Of a DNA stretch of 64,000 nucleotides, positions 30,954-41,297 are shown piece by piece (the first letter of the stretch is position 1; each line of letters begins with the position of its first letter). The position numbers were made by a program, and so were the translations under genes. Source of the DNA: Clostridiales bacterium. Its GTDB lineage: Bacteria; Bacillota; Clostridia; Oscillospirales; CAG-272. The notes below the pieces were generated by a model, which had not been told where the DNA came from, searched no databases, and saw nothing but the letters and a program-made list of their open reading frames with translations. Location: NCBI GenBank assembly GCA_022793655.1, contig JAAWDG010000011.1:1-64000 (forward strand), read 5' to 3'.

Positions 30954-31984
30954 AAATGACTGCGACAGAATTTTTGAATAAACTAAAAAAAGTTTCGCCT
31001 GTAGTACCTATTTTGCTGTCTGTTCTTTGCGCGATGTCACTTTGGCTTTATGTGATGAGCGTGGAAAGTCCGCTGGATAATAACACGTTTTATGGCGTGA
31101 ATGTAGAACTGCGCAATGAAACGGTGCTGCAAAAGAATAGCCTTTCGGTTTTTTCGGGACAAAACACTTCGGTCAATGTAACGTTGACGGGCAAAAAAAG
31201 CCTTTTAAATCGACTTCGCGCTGAAGATTTAGTGGCTTACGTCGATGTGGGCAATATTACCGAGGCCGGCGAATATGGGCTCGATATTAAGCTTGACCCG
31301 GTGGATGGCGTAACCCTTTCGGGATTTAGCGTGAATAAGGTGACTGTGTTTGTTGAATCTATGGTGACAAAATATGTACCGATTGATTCGGAGATTATTT
31401 ATTCGGGCGGGGTAACTAGAGGGTTTGGTTATTCGATGGGTACGCCGAGTATTTTGGCTACGTCTTCTATGCCGGAAGTGACTACTACGGCCATTTCAGG
31501 TCCTTCCTCTCTTGTCAATAATGTAGACAAAGCTAGGGTAACGCCCATTGAGCTTGGTTCAATCAGCAGTTCGGTCACGTATAATGCGGTGCTGCAGATG
31601 GTAGATGCAAACGGACAGGTGTATGCAAGTCCCTATATTACCATTGCTAATCCCAATGTAACCGTTTATTTTCCGGTGGTGACCGAAAAAGAAGTTGATG
31701 TGGTGCCCGAATTTACCGGATCATTTAATAAAGACGAATATTCTTACAGTGTGACGCCTGCAAAAGTGAAAATACGAGGGGAAGAAGCGGCGTTAAGCAC
31801 GGCTGACCATATTACCTTTATCGTGGACGGAAAAGACACAGATCTTGTGGGCAGCAAGCAATTTGCTTTAGCGGTGGATAATGAAAAAATAGAGATTGTT
31901 GACGGCACAGAGCAAGTGACGCTGACCGTGAAGAAGGAAGAATCCAAGAGCGATGCACGCAGTAACGATGAGGCCAAAAAATGA
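30950..31984 (+). CDS. cdaR: YbbR-domain protein CdaR
   Basis: N-terminal TM, YbbR-type repeats, adjacent to cdaA with ATGA-like overlap. Confidence 0.88.
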   Translation: MKMTATEFLNKLKKVSPVVPILLSVLCAMSLWLYVMSVESPLDNNTFYGVNVELRNETVLQKNSLSVFSGQNTSVNVTLTGKKSLLNRLRAEDLVAYVDVGNITEAGEYGLDIKLDPVDGVTLSGFSVNKVTVFVESMVTKYVPIDSEIIYSGGVTRGFGYSMGTPSILATSSMPEVTTTAISGPSSLVNNVDKARVTPIELGSISSSVTYNAVLQMVDANGQVYASPYITIANPNVTVYFPVVTEKEVDVVPEFTGSFNKDEYSYSVTPAKVKIRGEEAALSTADHITFIVDGKDTDLVGSKQFALAVDNEKIEIVDGTEQVTLTVKKEESKSDARSNDEAKK

Positions 31985-33573
31985 GAATTTTGGTACGGGG
32001 ACTGCGCCTGCCATTTGATAAAGATGAACGGTATGCCATAGAAAAAGCAATCAAGAAAATAAAACCATTAGGGAGTCGGTGTATCCAAGAGGGCACGGCC
32101 TGTATTTTTAAAAAATCGTTGGATGCGAGAAAAAAAGATGCTATTTCTTTTGTATATACGGTAGCGCTTACGGTTGACGGCTCGTACAGTCCTGAAAAAT
32201 TAGCTGCTGTTGACGCGGTTGCTTATCAAGAGAAGTCGATACAGGTGACAAACGGGACAGAAAAGCGTGAAGCACCGATTGTTGTGGCTGGCTTTGGCCC
32301 GAGCGGTATGTTTTGCGCTTTGCTGTTAGCAGAGCATGGGTATACGCCTATTGTGGTGGAACGCGGCGGTAACATAGACGACCGCATGCAAGCAGTGGAA
32401 CTTTTTAATCGAACGGGCATTTTGAATCCAGACTGTAATATTCAGTTTGGTGCCGGCGGCGCCGGCACGTTTTCTGACGGAAAGCTGATGACGCGTATTA
32501 ACGATGAAAAATGCCACTATGTGTTATCTCGGCTTTGCGAGTTTGGGGCGCCGGCAGAAATTCTTGTACAGGCCAAGCCTCATATAGGAACCGATCGATT
32601 AAAGACGGTCGTGCAGAATATGTCGGATCGCATCGAGGCGCTGGGCGGCAGGATCTTGTATAATACGAAACTCACCGGCATGGATATTGTTAATGGCAGG
32701 ATAAAAGGAGTAAAAACAACCTGCGGCGATATTCCTTGTGCGGCGCTTGTGCTTGCTTTGGGACACAGCGCCCGCGATACATATGCGATGATCAGCCAGG
32801 CCGGCATGATCATGCAGCCTAAGCCTTTTTCGGTGGGGGTACGTATTGAGCACTTGCAGTGTGCAATCGACGCGGCGCTTTATGGCAAAGCGGCAGGACA
32901 TCCTAAATTACCGAAAGGAGAATATGCGTTGTCAACTCATGCCGCGGGCCGGGGGGTTTATACCTTTTGTATGTGTCCTGGCGGCACAGTCGTGGCCGCT
33001 GCCAGCGAAGAAGGCGGTGTGGTTACGAATGGTATGAGCAAATATGCAAGAGACGGCGTTAATGCTAATAGTGCCTTGTGTGTTTCAGTACAGCCGGAGG
33101 ATTATGGCAGCAATGTGTGGAAAGCGGTCGATTTTGTTCGCGGCTTAGAGCAGCGGGCTTTTTGTGCTGGCGGCCGTGATTATCGCGCGCCGGTACAGAC
33201 TGTCGGTGATTTTTTGCAGAATCGTCAGGGCAGTGTGCCTTCGGTTGTTAGACCCAGTTATATGGATGGCCGCATCACGGTGGCCAATTTAAATGAGGTG
33301 CTGCCGCCTTTTGTAAGTAAGGCTTTGCATACAGGAATTGCTCAGTTTGATCGTAAACTGCACGGTTTTGCCGATGAAAACGCATTGTTGACAGGCGTTG
33401 AAACCAGAACATCTTCACCGCTGCGTCTGCCGCGGGCGGCAGAGGGCACGGCGATTGGCTTTGACAATGTATATCCATGCGGCGAGGGCGCCGGCTATGC
33501 CGGCGGCATTACCAGCGCGGCGATCGATGGCATTAACTGTGCGCTCGCGCTGATGAGACGTTTTCAAGTATAA
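31981..33573 (+). CDS. NAD(P)/FAD-dependent oxidoreductase (uncharacterised FAD dehydrogenase family)
   Basis: PIVVAGFGPSGMFCALLLAEHGYTPIVVERG; NIQFGAGGAGTFSDGKL; PCGEGAGYAGGITSAAIDG. Confidence 0.9.
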   Translation: MRILVRGLRLPFDKDERYAIEKAIKKIKPLGSRCIQEGTACIFKKSLDARKKDAISFVYTVALTVDGSYSPEKLAAVDAVAYQEKSIQVTNGTEKREAPIVVAGFGPSGMFCALLLAEHGYTPIVVERGGNIDDRMQAVELFNRTGILNPDCNIQFGAGGAGTFSDGKLMTRINDEKCHYVLSRLCEFGAPAEILVQAKPHIGTDRLKTVVQNMSDRIEALGGRILYNTKLTGMDIVNGRIKGVKTTCGDIPCAALVLALGHSARDTYAMISQAGMIMQPKPFSVGVRIEHLQCAIDAALYGKAAGHPKLPKGEYALSTHAAGRGVYTFCMCPGGTVVAAASEEGGVVTNGMSKYARDGVNANSALCVSVQPEDYGSNVWKAVDFVRGLEQRAFCAGGRDYRAPVQTVGDFLQNRQGSVPSVVRPSYMDGRITVANLNEVLPPFVSKALHTGIAQFDRKLHGFADENALLTGVETRTSSPLRLPRAAEGTAIGFDNVYPCGEGAGYAGGITSAAIDGINCALALMRRFQV

Positions 33574-33618
33574 AGCCTTGTAAAAGCATAAATAGCAAAA
33601 AAGAAAGAGGGAAAAGCA

Positions 33619-34029
33619 TTGGTTCAAAACGGAAAAGTACTCTCGGTGGATGGCGAGATGGTTATGGTCGAAACGGTGCGTCAAAGCGCATGTGATGGCT
33701 GTCATACAAAAGCTTTTTGTCCCAGCTGCAAAAAGAAAATGACGGCGCGTGCATACAATGCAGCAAAGGCTGACGTTGGTGATTTAGTGGAAATAAGTAC
33801 GCCATCTGGCGTTATTTTACAATATGCGGCTTTTATCTTTGTATTACCGCTTGTCATAGGACTCGTGTTTTATATGGCGGGACAGCTGCTTTTTGAATCA
33901 ATGTTAGCTTCTTATCTTTTATCTTTTGCTTTTTTTGTCGCTTCATTTTTGTTTTTAGGCTTCTTTTTAAATCGAAGAGAGGTCAAAAAAAATTCGCTTA
34001 CCGTTGTCAAAATTATAGAAAAAGCATAA
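33619..34029 (+). CDS. RseC/MucC-family (SoxR-reducing system) membrane protein
   Basis: CDGCHTKAFCPSCKKK cysteine motif, GDLVEISTPSGVILQYAAFIFVLPLV. Confidence 0.8.
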   Translation: MVQNGKVLSVDGEMVMVETVRQSACDGCHTKAFCPSCKKKMTARAYNAAKADVGDLVEISTPSGVILQYAAFIFVLPLVIGLVFYMAGQLLFESMLASYLLSFAFFVASFLFLGFFLNRREVKKNSLTVVKIIEKA

Positions 34030-34076
34030 GATTAGCATGAAATAAACAGACCACATGATGGCAGAAAGGGCTGAAA

Positions 34077-36197
34077 ATGAAGAAATGGGAGATTGCCCGT
34101 GTACGCGAAGAGAACAAGGCGGCTATTTTATCGCTTGCGACGGAGTTAGCCATAGGCACCGTGAGCGCGGCTATTCTGTATCATCGTGGTTATATGGGGG
34201 CGGAACAGGCAAGGGCATTTTTGTGTAAAGAGACAGAGGCCTTTTATGATCCGCTTTTAATGAAAGATATGGATCTGGCTGTAAAAACGATTGAACAGGC
34301 AATTGAGGCTGGTGAGAAAATCGCGATCTATGGCGATTATGATGTGGATGGCGTAACCAGTGTATGCGCGCTTTATCTGTATTTGCAGGAAAAGGGCGCA
34401 CATGTTTCTTTCTATATTCCTCATCGAGAAAAAGAAGGTTATGGCGTGAACCGACAGGCCATTGATGCCTTGCTTGATAAGGGCGTTTCGCTCGTGATTA
34501 CTGTTGATACCGGCATTACAGCTATTGATGAAATTGCGTATGCAAATCAAAAGGGAATGAGGTTTGTGGTGACTGATCATCACACTTGTCTTGAAACGCT
34601 GCCGGCCGCGGCCGCGGTGATTAATCCCAAGCGGCCGGATTGTCCCTATCCTTTTAAAGAGCTTGCGGGTGTAGGCGTTGTTTTTAAGTTGTTGTGTGCG
34701 CTTGAAATGGGCATACCTGGTGCAAATGCAAAAGACAGCGCAGAAGCGTATACAGCCGCATGCAAAAGAATTTGTAAGGAATATGCTGATTTAGCGGCCG
34801 TTGGAACGATTGCTGACGTCATGCCCATTTTAGATGAAAACCGGCTGCTTGTCTGGATTGGCATGTATCAAATAAGAAAAAATCCCCGTGTAGGCCTCAA
34901 GGCGTTGATTGAATTGGCAGCACCAGGGGCAAGGATAGAACAGAAGGTGAATTCTTCTTTTATCGGCTATACGCTGGCGCCGCGGCTCAATGCCGCTGGA
35001 CGAATTGGCAGTGCCGAAAAGGCGCTTTCACTTCTCTTGGCGACGGATGATTGGCAGGCTGCGGTACTTGCCAAAGAACTGTGTGATACCAATGCGGCAA
35101 GACAAAAGCAAGAGGCGGCAATTTTAGAGGGAGCGATGCGCACTATCGCTGAAGAAGTCGATTTATCAAACGCCGAAGCACTCATTTTATCAGATAATGA
35201 TTGGCACCAAGGAGTGATTGGCATTGTGGCCTCCCGCTTGACTGAAAAATATAGCTTACCCACGATTTTAATTTCGTTTGAGGGGGATATTGGCAAGGGC
35301 AGCGGCCGCAGTACGGGCCGGGTCAATTTAGTGCAGGCATTGGCGTCATGTGCCGATTTATTACAGCAGTATGGAGGGCATGCGCAGGCAGCCGGACTCA
35401 CGATTGATAGAGCCAATTTACCCGCTTTTAAAGAACGCTTGCAGGCATACATACGAGAGCATAAAACAGCAGGGTATGAAGAGGTGCTTCCTATTGACTG
35501 CACTCTTTTGCCCGAAGAGATAACCGTGCCCACAGCAGAGGAATTGTCTATGCTTGAACCTTATGGTACGGGCAATCCTGAGCCACTGTTTGTATTAGAA
35601 GATGCCGTGATTGCAGAAATAAAAGCGATCGGTGCGGGCAAACATACAAAGCTGATTGTAGAGAAAGCAGGCATTCGCTGCGAGGGCGTTTTTTTTAATT
35701 TTCGATTTGGTGAGACCAATTTTTGTGTTGGTGATCGGGTGGACGCCGTGTTTCATCTTTCGGTCAATGATTTTATGAAGGTGAAATCAGCACAAATGAT
35801 TTTGCGTGATCTGCGTTTGACGGGCGAAAGCGCCGCTTATTTGGCAGAAGGGCGCAAGCTGTATCAGGAGGTGCAGGTAGGCTGTACAAGTGCCGCGCAG
35901 ACGGATTTGGTTCCCAATCGAGCAGACTTTGCTTTGGTATATCGTATTATGAAAGAAGACATGCAGTATAGTCATATGATCAGCGTCAAAAAAGTGGCGA
36001 AAAAAACAAACGGTTTATCTTATGCCAAAGTGCGGTTTATATTTGATATTTTTCACGAGATGAAACTGATTGAGTTAGAGGCTGTCGGCACAGAGGGGGA
36101 TGTTTTTAAATGCCATGTGAATGCGATGCAGGCAAAAGTGAATTTAGAAAAGTCGCTTATTTATAAGAATTTACAAAGCGGAAAAGAGTGCGGTTAA
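34077..36197 (+). CDS. recJ: Single-stranded-DNA-specific exonuclease RecJ
   Basis: IYGDYDVDGVTSVCALYLYL, VTDHHT, GGHAQAAGLTI. Confidence 0.94.
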   Translation: MKKWEIARVREENKAAILSLATELAIGTVSAAILYHRGYMGAEQARAFLCKETEAFYDPLLMKDMDLAVKTIEQAIEAGEKIAIYGDYDVDGVTSVCALYLYLQEKGAHVSFYIPHREKEGYGVNRQAIDALLDKGVSLVITVDTGITAIDEIAYANQKGMRFVVTDHHTCLETLPAAAAVINPKRPDCPYPFKELAGVGVVFKLLCALEMGIPGANAKDSAEAYTAACKRICKEYADLAAVGTIADVMPILDENRLLVWIGMYQIRKNPRVGLKALIELAAPGARIEQKVNSSFIGYTLAPRLNAAGRIGSAEKALSLLLATDDWQAAVLAKELCDTNAARQKQEAAILEGAMRTIAEEVDLSNAEALILSDNDWHQGVIGIVASRLTEKYSLPTILISFEGDIGKGSGRSTGRVNLVQALASCADLLQQYGGHAQAAGLTIDRANLPAFKERLQAYIREHKTAGYEEVLPIDCTLLPEEITVPTAEELSMLEPYGTGNPEPLFVLEDAVIAEIKAIGAGKHTKLIVEKAGIRCEGVFFNFRFGETNFCVGDRVDAVFHLSVNDFMKVKSAQMILRDLRLTGESAAYLAEGRKLYQEVQVGCTSAAQTDLVPNRADFALVYRIMKEDMQYSHMISVKKVAKKTNGLSYAKVRFIFDIFHEMKLIELEAVGTEGDVFKCHVNAMQAKVNLEKSLIYKNLQSGKECG

Positions 36198-36199
36198 TC

Positions 36200-38407
36200 A
36201 TGGACAAAACAGGAATTGAAAAGCTTTTTCTGACGCTGGAAAGTACTGGGAAAAGTTATGATAAAGAAAAAATCGCAAAGGCGTATGAGTATGCGAGAGC
36301 GCTCCACGAGGGGCAGTATCGGGCCAGTGGGGAAGAATATATCAGCCACCCACTTGCGGTGGCCGAGCTTGTTGCGGGTTTAGAGCTTGATTCCGATTCA
36401 ATCTGTGCAGCGCTGCTGCATGATGTGGTGGAGGATTGTTCTGACAAGACCTCGATTGAAGAAATTCAAAAGCTCTTTGGCGGTGAGATTGCGCTGTTAG
36501 TTGATGGCCTCACCAAATTAGTCCAGATCAAATATGAAGATCGGGACGATCAAAATATGGAAAATCTGCGCAAGATGTTTTTGGCCATGAGCAAGGACAT
36601 CCGTGTGATTTTTATCAAATTGTGCGATCGGCTGCATAATATGCGGACCTTGAATGCCAAAGCGGAAGAAAAACAGCGTTTGACCGCGCTTGAAACCATG
36701 AATGTATATGCGCCGCTTGCCCATCGTCTTGGTATGCAGAAAATCAAAAATGAGTTAGAGAATTTAGCGCTTTCTTATTTGGATCCGATTGGCTTTAAAG
36801 AGGTGCAGACTCATATTGAGGCTAAATTTGGCGAAAATATTGATTTTGTGGAAAATGTGCGGCGCCAAATTTCAGATCGATTAACCAAAGAGGGACTTAC
36901 TTTTACATTAGAGGGACGGGTTAAAAACGTCTATAGCATCTATCGTAAAATGTTTGAACAGAACAAAAGCTTTGATGAGATTTATGATTTTTATGCGTTA
37001 AGAGTGATTACACAAACCGAGCTTGAATGTTATTCGGTGCTTGGTATTATTCATGAGATGTATAATTCCATTCCCGGCCGGTTTAAAGATTACATTTCTA
37101 CACCAAAGCCTAATATGTATCAGTCCATTCACACAACCGTAATCGGGCGGGATGGCGTGCCTTTTGAAGTGCAGATTCGTACCTGGAAAATGCATCAGAT
37201 TGCCGAATACGGTATAGCCGCGCATTGGAAATACAAAACCGGCGAGCAGAGCAAAGAAGAAATTGACGAAAAGCTGAAATGGATCGCCAGACTCATTGAG
37301 ATTGAACGTGAAGAAATTGATCCGGAAGAGTTTATGCGCTCTCTCAAAATTGATATTTTTCATGATGAAACTTTTGTTTTTACCCCGAAAGGGGACGTAG
37401 TGACCCTGCCGCAGGGGGCGACGGTGATTGATTTTGCCTATGCGATTCATTCAGCGGTCGGCAACAAGATGACAGGTGCTAAAATTAACGGGATGATCTG
37501 TCCGATCGATACCATTCCCCAAAATGGAGAGATCGTTGAGATTATCACCTCGGGGGCTTCCAAAGGACCCAGCCGAGATTGGCTTAAGATTGTCAGAACA
37601 GCCGAAGCGCGCAATAAAATCCGTTCTTGGTTTAAAAAAGAGAAGCGCAGTGAAAATATTGATGTTGGCCGCGCCGAGATTGAACATGAAATGCGCCGGT
37701 ATGGCTGTCCATATACCGAAGAGCAGAAAAATTTAGTGCTTAGCAGCGTGGCTGCCCGTATTGGTATTCAAAGTGTAGAAGATTTATACAATACCGTGGG
37801 CTATGGCGGACTTTCCATGAGCAAGCTTTCGCCCCGTATCAAGGATGAATTTGATCGGACCGTGCGCGAAAAGGCGAGCAGTCCAGAGATCATATCGGTC
37901 GATCAAGTCTACACAAAACCGGCCGGCAAACGAAGCCTTGGCGGGGTTGTGATTGATGGCGTTGAGGGATGCAGTGTTAAATTTGCTAAGTGCTGCAATC
38001 CATTGCCGGGCGACGCAATCACTGGCTTTATTACAAAGGGGTATGGCGTTTCTATTCATAAAATTGACTGTCCTAATGTAAAACGGCTTTATGATGATGG
38101 AGAGAATCGCGAGCGATTTATCACCGCGTATTGGCAAAACCATGGCGGCGTGTCATCGAGCGAAAGTTTATTTGAGGCTTACCTTCAGATTTATGCCAAT
38201 GATTCTATTTCACTGGTGTCTGATATATCGACAGCGCTGGCTGATATGCATATTGCACTGCATCAAATCAATATGCAGAAAAAAGAGGGGGCGATTATGC
38301 TTAATTTAGTCATCAGCTGTAAGAATTTAGAGCATTTTCATTCGATTGTTTCGAGAATCAAAAAGATTCCAAACGTCAACAGTGTTGTCAGGGGGTTCAC
38401 GCAATGA
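36200..38407 (+). CDS. rel: Bifunctional (p)ppGpp synthetase/hydrolase RelA/SpoT
   Basis: HD domain ALLHDVVEDC, IKLCDRLHNMRTL; synthetase RFKDYISTPKPNMYQSIHTTV; TGS and ACT domains. Confidence 0.96.
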   Translation: MDKTGIEKLFLTLESTGKSYDKEKIAKAYEYARALHEGQYRASGEEYISHPLAVAELVAGLELDSDSICAALLHDVVEDCSDKTSIEEIQKLFGGEIALLVDGLTKLVQIKYEDRDDQNMENLRKMFLAMSKDIRVIFIKLCDRLHNMRTLNAKAEEKQRLTALETMNVYAPLAHRLGMQKIKNELENLALSYLDPIGFKEVQTHIEAKFGENIDFVENVRRQISDRLTKEGLTFTLEGRVKNVYSIYRKMFEQNKSFDEIYDFYALRVITQTELECYSVLGIIHEMYNSIPGRFKDYISTPKPNMYQSIHTTVIGRDGVPFEVQIRTWKMHQIAEYGIAAHWKYKTGEQSKEEIDEKLKWIARLIEIEREEIDPEEFMRSLKIDIFHDETFVFTPKGDVVTLPQGATVIDFAYAIHSAVGNKMTGAKINGMICPIDTIPQNGEIVEIITSGASKGPSRDWLKIVRTAEARNKIRSWFKKEKRSENIDVGRAEIEHEMRRYGCPYTEEQKNLVLSSVAARIGIQSVEDLYNTVGYGGLSMSKLSPRIKDEFDRTVREKASSPEIISVDQVYTKPAGKRSLGGVVIDGVEGCSVKFAKCCNPLPGDAITGFITKGYGVSIHKIDCPNVKRLYDDGENRERFITAYWQNHGGVSSSESLFEAYLQIYANDSISLVSDISTALADMHIALHQINMQKKEGAIMLNLVISCKNLEHFHSIVSRIKKIPNVNSVVRGFTQ

Positions 38408-38859
38408 TTGCAGTGTTACAGCGGGTAAAACAGGCCTCCGTGACGGTAAACGAGCAATGTGTCGGTGAAATTAACCATGGTCTTTTAATCCTTTTAGGCG
38501 TCAAAGCAGGGGACACAGCGCGGGATGTAAACGCGCTGTGTGCCAAAATTGCAAAGCTTAGAATTTTTGAAGATGAGTCCGGCAAGATGAATTGTTCGGT
38601 GCGCGATGTAGGCGGTGCGTGCTTGGTTATTTCTAATTTTACGCTGCTGGCCGATTATCACCATGGGAACCGTCCGGATTTTTTAAACGCCGAAAAGCCA
38701 GCGCAGGCAAACGTACTCTATGAATCTTTTATCGAGAACTTGTCAGCGCTTTTAGAGGGGCGGGTGCAATGCGGAGAATTTGGGGCCGATATGCAGGTGT
38801 CTTTGGTGAACGATGGACCCGTAACGATTGTCATGGACAGTGAAATTTTAAAAAAATGA
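38404..38859 (+). CDS. dtd: D-aminoacyl-tRNA deacylase
   Basis: MIAVLQRVKQASVTVN...; VISNFTLLADYHHGNRPDF; NDGPVTIVMDS. Confidence 0.95.
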   Translation: MIAVLQRVKQASVTVNEQCVGEINHGLLILLGVKAGDTARDVNALCAKIAKLRIFEDESGKMNCSVRDVGGACLVISNFTLLADYHHGNRPDFLNAEKPAQANVLYESFIENLSALLEGRVQCGEFGADMQVSLVNDGPVTIVMDSEILKK

Positions 38860-38870
38860 AGTAGATAATT

Positions 38871-40331
38871 ATGATTGTTAATATTACAGGAAATACAAAT
38901 CGAAATTACGTTGAAAATTTATGTCTTATATTTTTCCCTGGTTCTAAGTTTGCAAAGGATGAAATATATACAGAAGAAACACCGGTATTAGAACTGTTGG
39001 TCGAGGAAGACGATGAATGGGTGCGGGCAAAAGCATCCATGAAAATAGGCGAGCAGAGTGCTTCTGGTTCGGGTGAACGTCGGCTGACTGTCCAGATGGC
39101 CAATAAAAAGGCCGTGGGTGAGGCCGTGCTGGAGGCTGGCCGCCGTCTTTGCGGTTATCAGCCGGCGTGGGGTTTTTTGACCGGTATACGCCCTGCAAAA
39201 ATTGCTTCTGATATGTTGGCCGAAGGCTGTGATGCGGCTACTGTGCGGCGTCGACTGCGCAATGAATACTTTTTAATTCCGAAAAAAGCGGCGCTGCTCA
39301 CGAATATTGCTGTCAATGAACAGAATATTATTGCTTCACTTGCGGAAAATAGTTGCAGCGTCTATATTTCGATTCCCTTTTGCCCAACTCGCTGTGCCTA
39401 TTGTTCTTTCGTTTCCTATTCGACCAAAAGACTGCTTTCCATGATTCCTGATTATATCGAACGATTAGTGCGGGATATTGATGATACCTTTGCTATGATT
39501 CAAAAGCTTGGCAAAAAAGTAGTGACGGTATATATTGGCGGCGGTACGCCCACAACGCTTAGCGCTGATGAATTATCGATCCTATTAAGTGCTGTGGAAA
39601 GAAATGTTGATGTTGGCCAGTTATTAGAATATACAGTTGAAGCTGGTCGGCCGGATACGGTGACAGCCGAAAAAATGAGCGTGCTGTTAGCGCATGGCGT
39701 AACCCGTGTGAGCATTAACCCACAGACTTTTAATGAGGCGGTCTTGGATCGAATTGGTCGGTGCCATACCGTAGAAGATTTTTACCGTGCTTATGATATT
39801 GCGCGCAACTCGGGCGTAAAATATATTAATGCGGATTTGATTGCCGGCTTGCCTGGCGAGGGGTTCCGCACGTTTGCCAAATCGGTCGATGCCATTTTGG
39901 CGCTGCGTCCGGATAATATTACCTATCATACATTTTGTGTAAAGAAAGCGGCCGATATATTGCGTTCAAACGCGGATATTTATTCCAGAACTGGCGGCGA
40001 TACGTTCAAGAGCGTTGATTATACACAGCTTAAGAGCAAGGCGGCTGGCTATATACCTTATTATATTTACCGACAGAAAAATTCCATGGGCAATCTTGAG
40101 AACGTTGGCTTTGCACTGCCTGGCGCCGAGGGACTTTATAATATTTTTATTATCGAAGAAGTTCATAGTATTTTTGCTATAGGCGCGGGCGCCTCGACCA
40201 AGATGGTTGGCGGGGGTAAGATTAAACGGGCGTTTATGCCTAAATATCCATATGAGTATTTGGCGATGAGCGAAGAGGCTATCACGAGTTATTATGAAAA
40301 AATAGATGAATTTTTCACAGAGAATGGGTGA
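38871..40331 (+). CDS. hemZ: Coproporphyrinogen dehydrogenase HemZ (radical SAM)
   Basis: SIPFCPTRCAYCSFVSY radical SAM motif; VYIGGGTPTTLSADEL; N-terminal HemZ-type region. Confidence 0.9.
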   Translation: MIVNITGNTNRNYVENLCLIFFPGSKFAKDEIYTEETPVLELLVEEDDEWVRAKASMKIGEQSASGSGERRLTVQMANKKAVGEAVLEAGRRLCGYQPAWGFLTGIRPAKIASDMLAEGCDAATVRRRLRNEYFLIPKKAALLTNIAVNEQNIIASLAENSCSVYISIPFCPTRCAYCSFVSYSTKRLLSMIPDYIERLVRDIDDTFAMIQKLGKKVVTVYIGGGTPTTLSADELSILLSAVERNVDVGQLLEYTVEAGRPDTVTAEKMSVLLAHGVTRVSINPQTFNEAVLDRIGRCHTVEDFYRAYDIARNSGVKYINADLIAGLPGEGFRTFAKSVDAILALRPDNITYHTFCVKKAADILRSNADIYSRTGGDTFKSVDYTQLKSKAAGYIPYYIYRQKNSMGNLENVGFALPGAEGLYNIFIIEEVHSIFAIGAGASTKMVGGGKIKRAFMPKYPYEYLAMSEEAITSYYEKIDEFFTENG

Positions 40332-40336
40332 ATTGC

Positions 40337-41245
40337 ATGATCATATTGCGAAATCAGTTTTTGAGCGAAGCAGATAAAATGAAATATATTGGCGATTGTG
40401 AGAGGGCGTTTGAGCAAAAGCTTCGTTATATTTCGCAAAAAATTATAACCAGGCAAGGGGTAAAAATTGTCACCTTGTCTGGGCCTTCTTGCTCCTGCAA
40501 AACGACGGTGGTTAAAAAGCTGGTTCGGGATGTGAGCGAAGCGGGCAAGAGTATCAAAATTATTTCAATAGACGATTTTTTTCTCTCTCGCATTACCAAT
40601 CGAGAAGAAGCGTTAAAAAAAGGGGAGAAAATCGACTTTGACTCGATTGACGCCATTGATTTTGCGTATTTTTGCGAATGTTGTAATCAATTATTCGCTG
40701 GACATCCGGCTCGTTTGCCTGTGTTTGATTTTGTGAGCGCTACGCGAACCGGTTATATCGAGTGTAATCCCGCTGATTATGATATTATCGCTTTTGAAGG
40801 CATACAGGCTATTTATCCAGAGATTCGAGCTAAACTTTCCGAATATGGTTTTATGAGTATATTTATTAGTGTAGAAGGGCCAGTGCAAATTGGCGGCGAA
40901 ATATTTACAGGACGGGATATACGCTTTGCAAGACGGATGGTAAGAGACTATTATTTTCGCAATGCCAAGGCCGAGTTTACCATGTTTCTATGGGATAGCG
41001 TCATTGAAAATGAAGATAAAAATATGCTGCCCTATGCACACTTATCTGATATTCGTATCGACTCTTTTATTCCCTATGAACTCAATATGATTAAAGAACC
41101 GCTGGCGGCCATTCTTTCTACGGTGCCACCGGAGGATCAGCATTATAAGCAGGCTTGCGCCTTTATGGCACGGTTTGCCGATATTGTACCAATCAGCAGA
41201 AATTATTTGCCGAAAGATTCTATGTACAGGGAATTTTTGGGCTAA
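40337..41245 (+). CDS. Uridine kinase-like nucleoside kinase
   Basis: VTLSGPSCSCKTTVVKKL P-loop; ISIDDFFLSR; DIIAFEGIQAIYPEIR. Confidence 0.82.
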   Translation: MIILRNQFLSEADKMKYIGDCERAFEQKLRYISQKIITRQGVKIVTLSGPSCSCKTTVVKKLVRDVSEAGKSIKIISIDDFFLSRITNREEALKKGEKIDFDSIDAIDFAYFCECCNQLFAGHPARLPVFDFVSATRTGYIECNPADYDIIAFEGIQAIYPEIRAKLSEYGFMSIFISVEGPVQIGGEIFTGRDIRFARRMVRDYYFRNAKAEFTMFLWDSVIENEDKNMLPYAHLSDIRIDSFIPYELNMIKEPLAAILSTVPPEDQHYKQACAFMARFADIVPISRNYLPKDSMYREFLG

Positions 41246-41297
41246 TAAACCATTGGCGGCAAGCCAGTTAGTTTTTAGAAAGGCGTGATCTTATTTT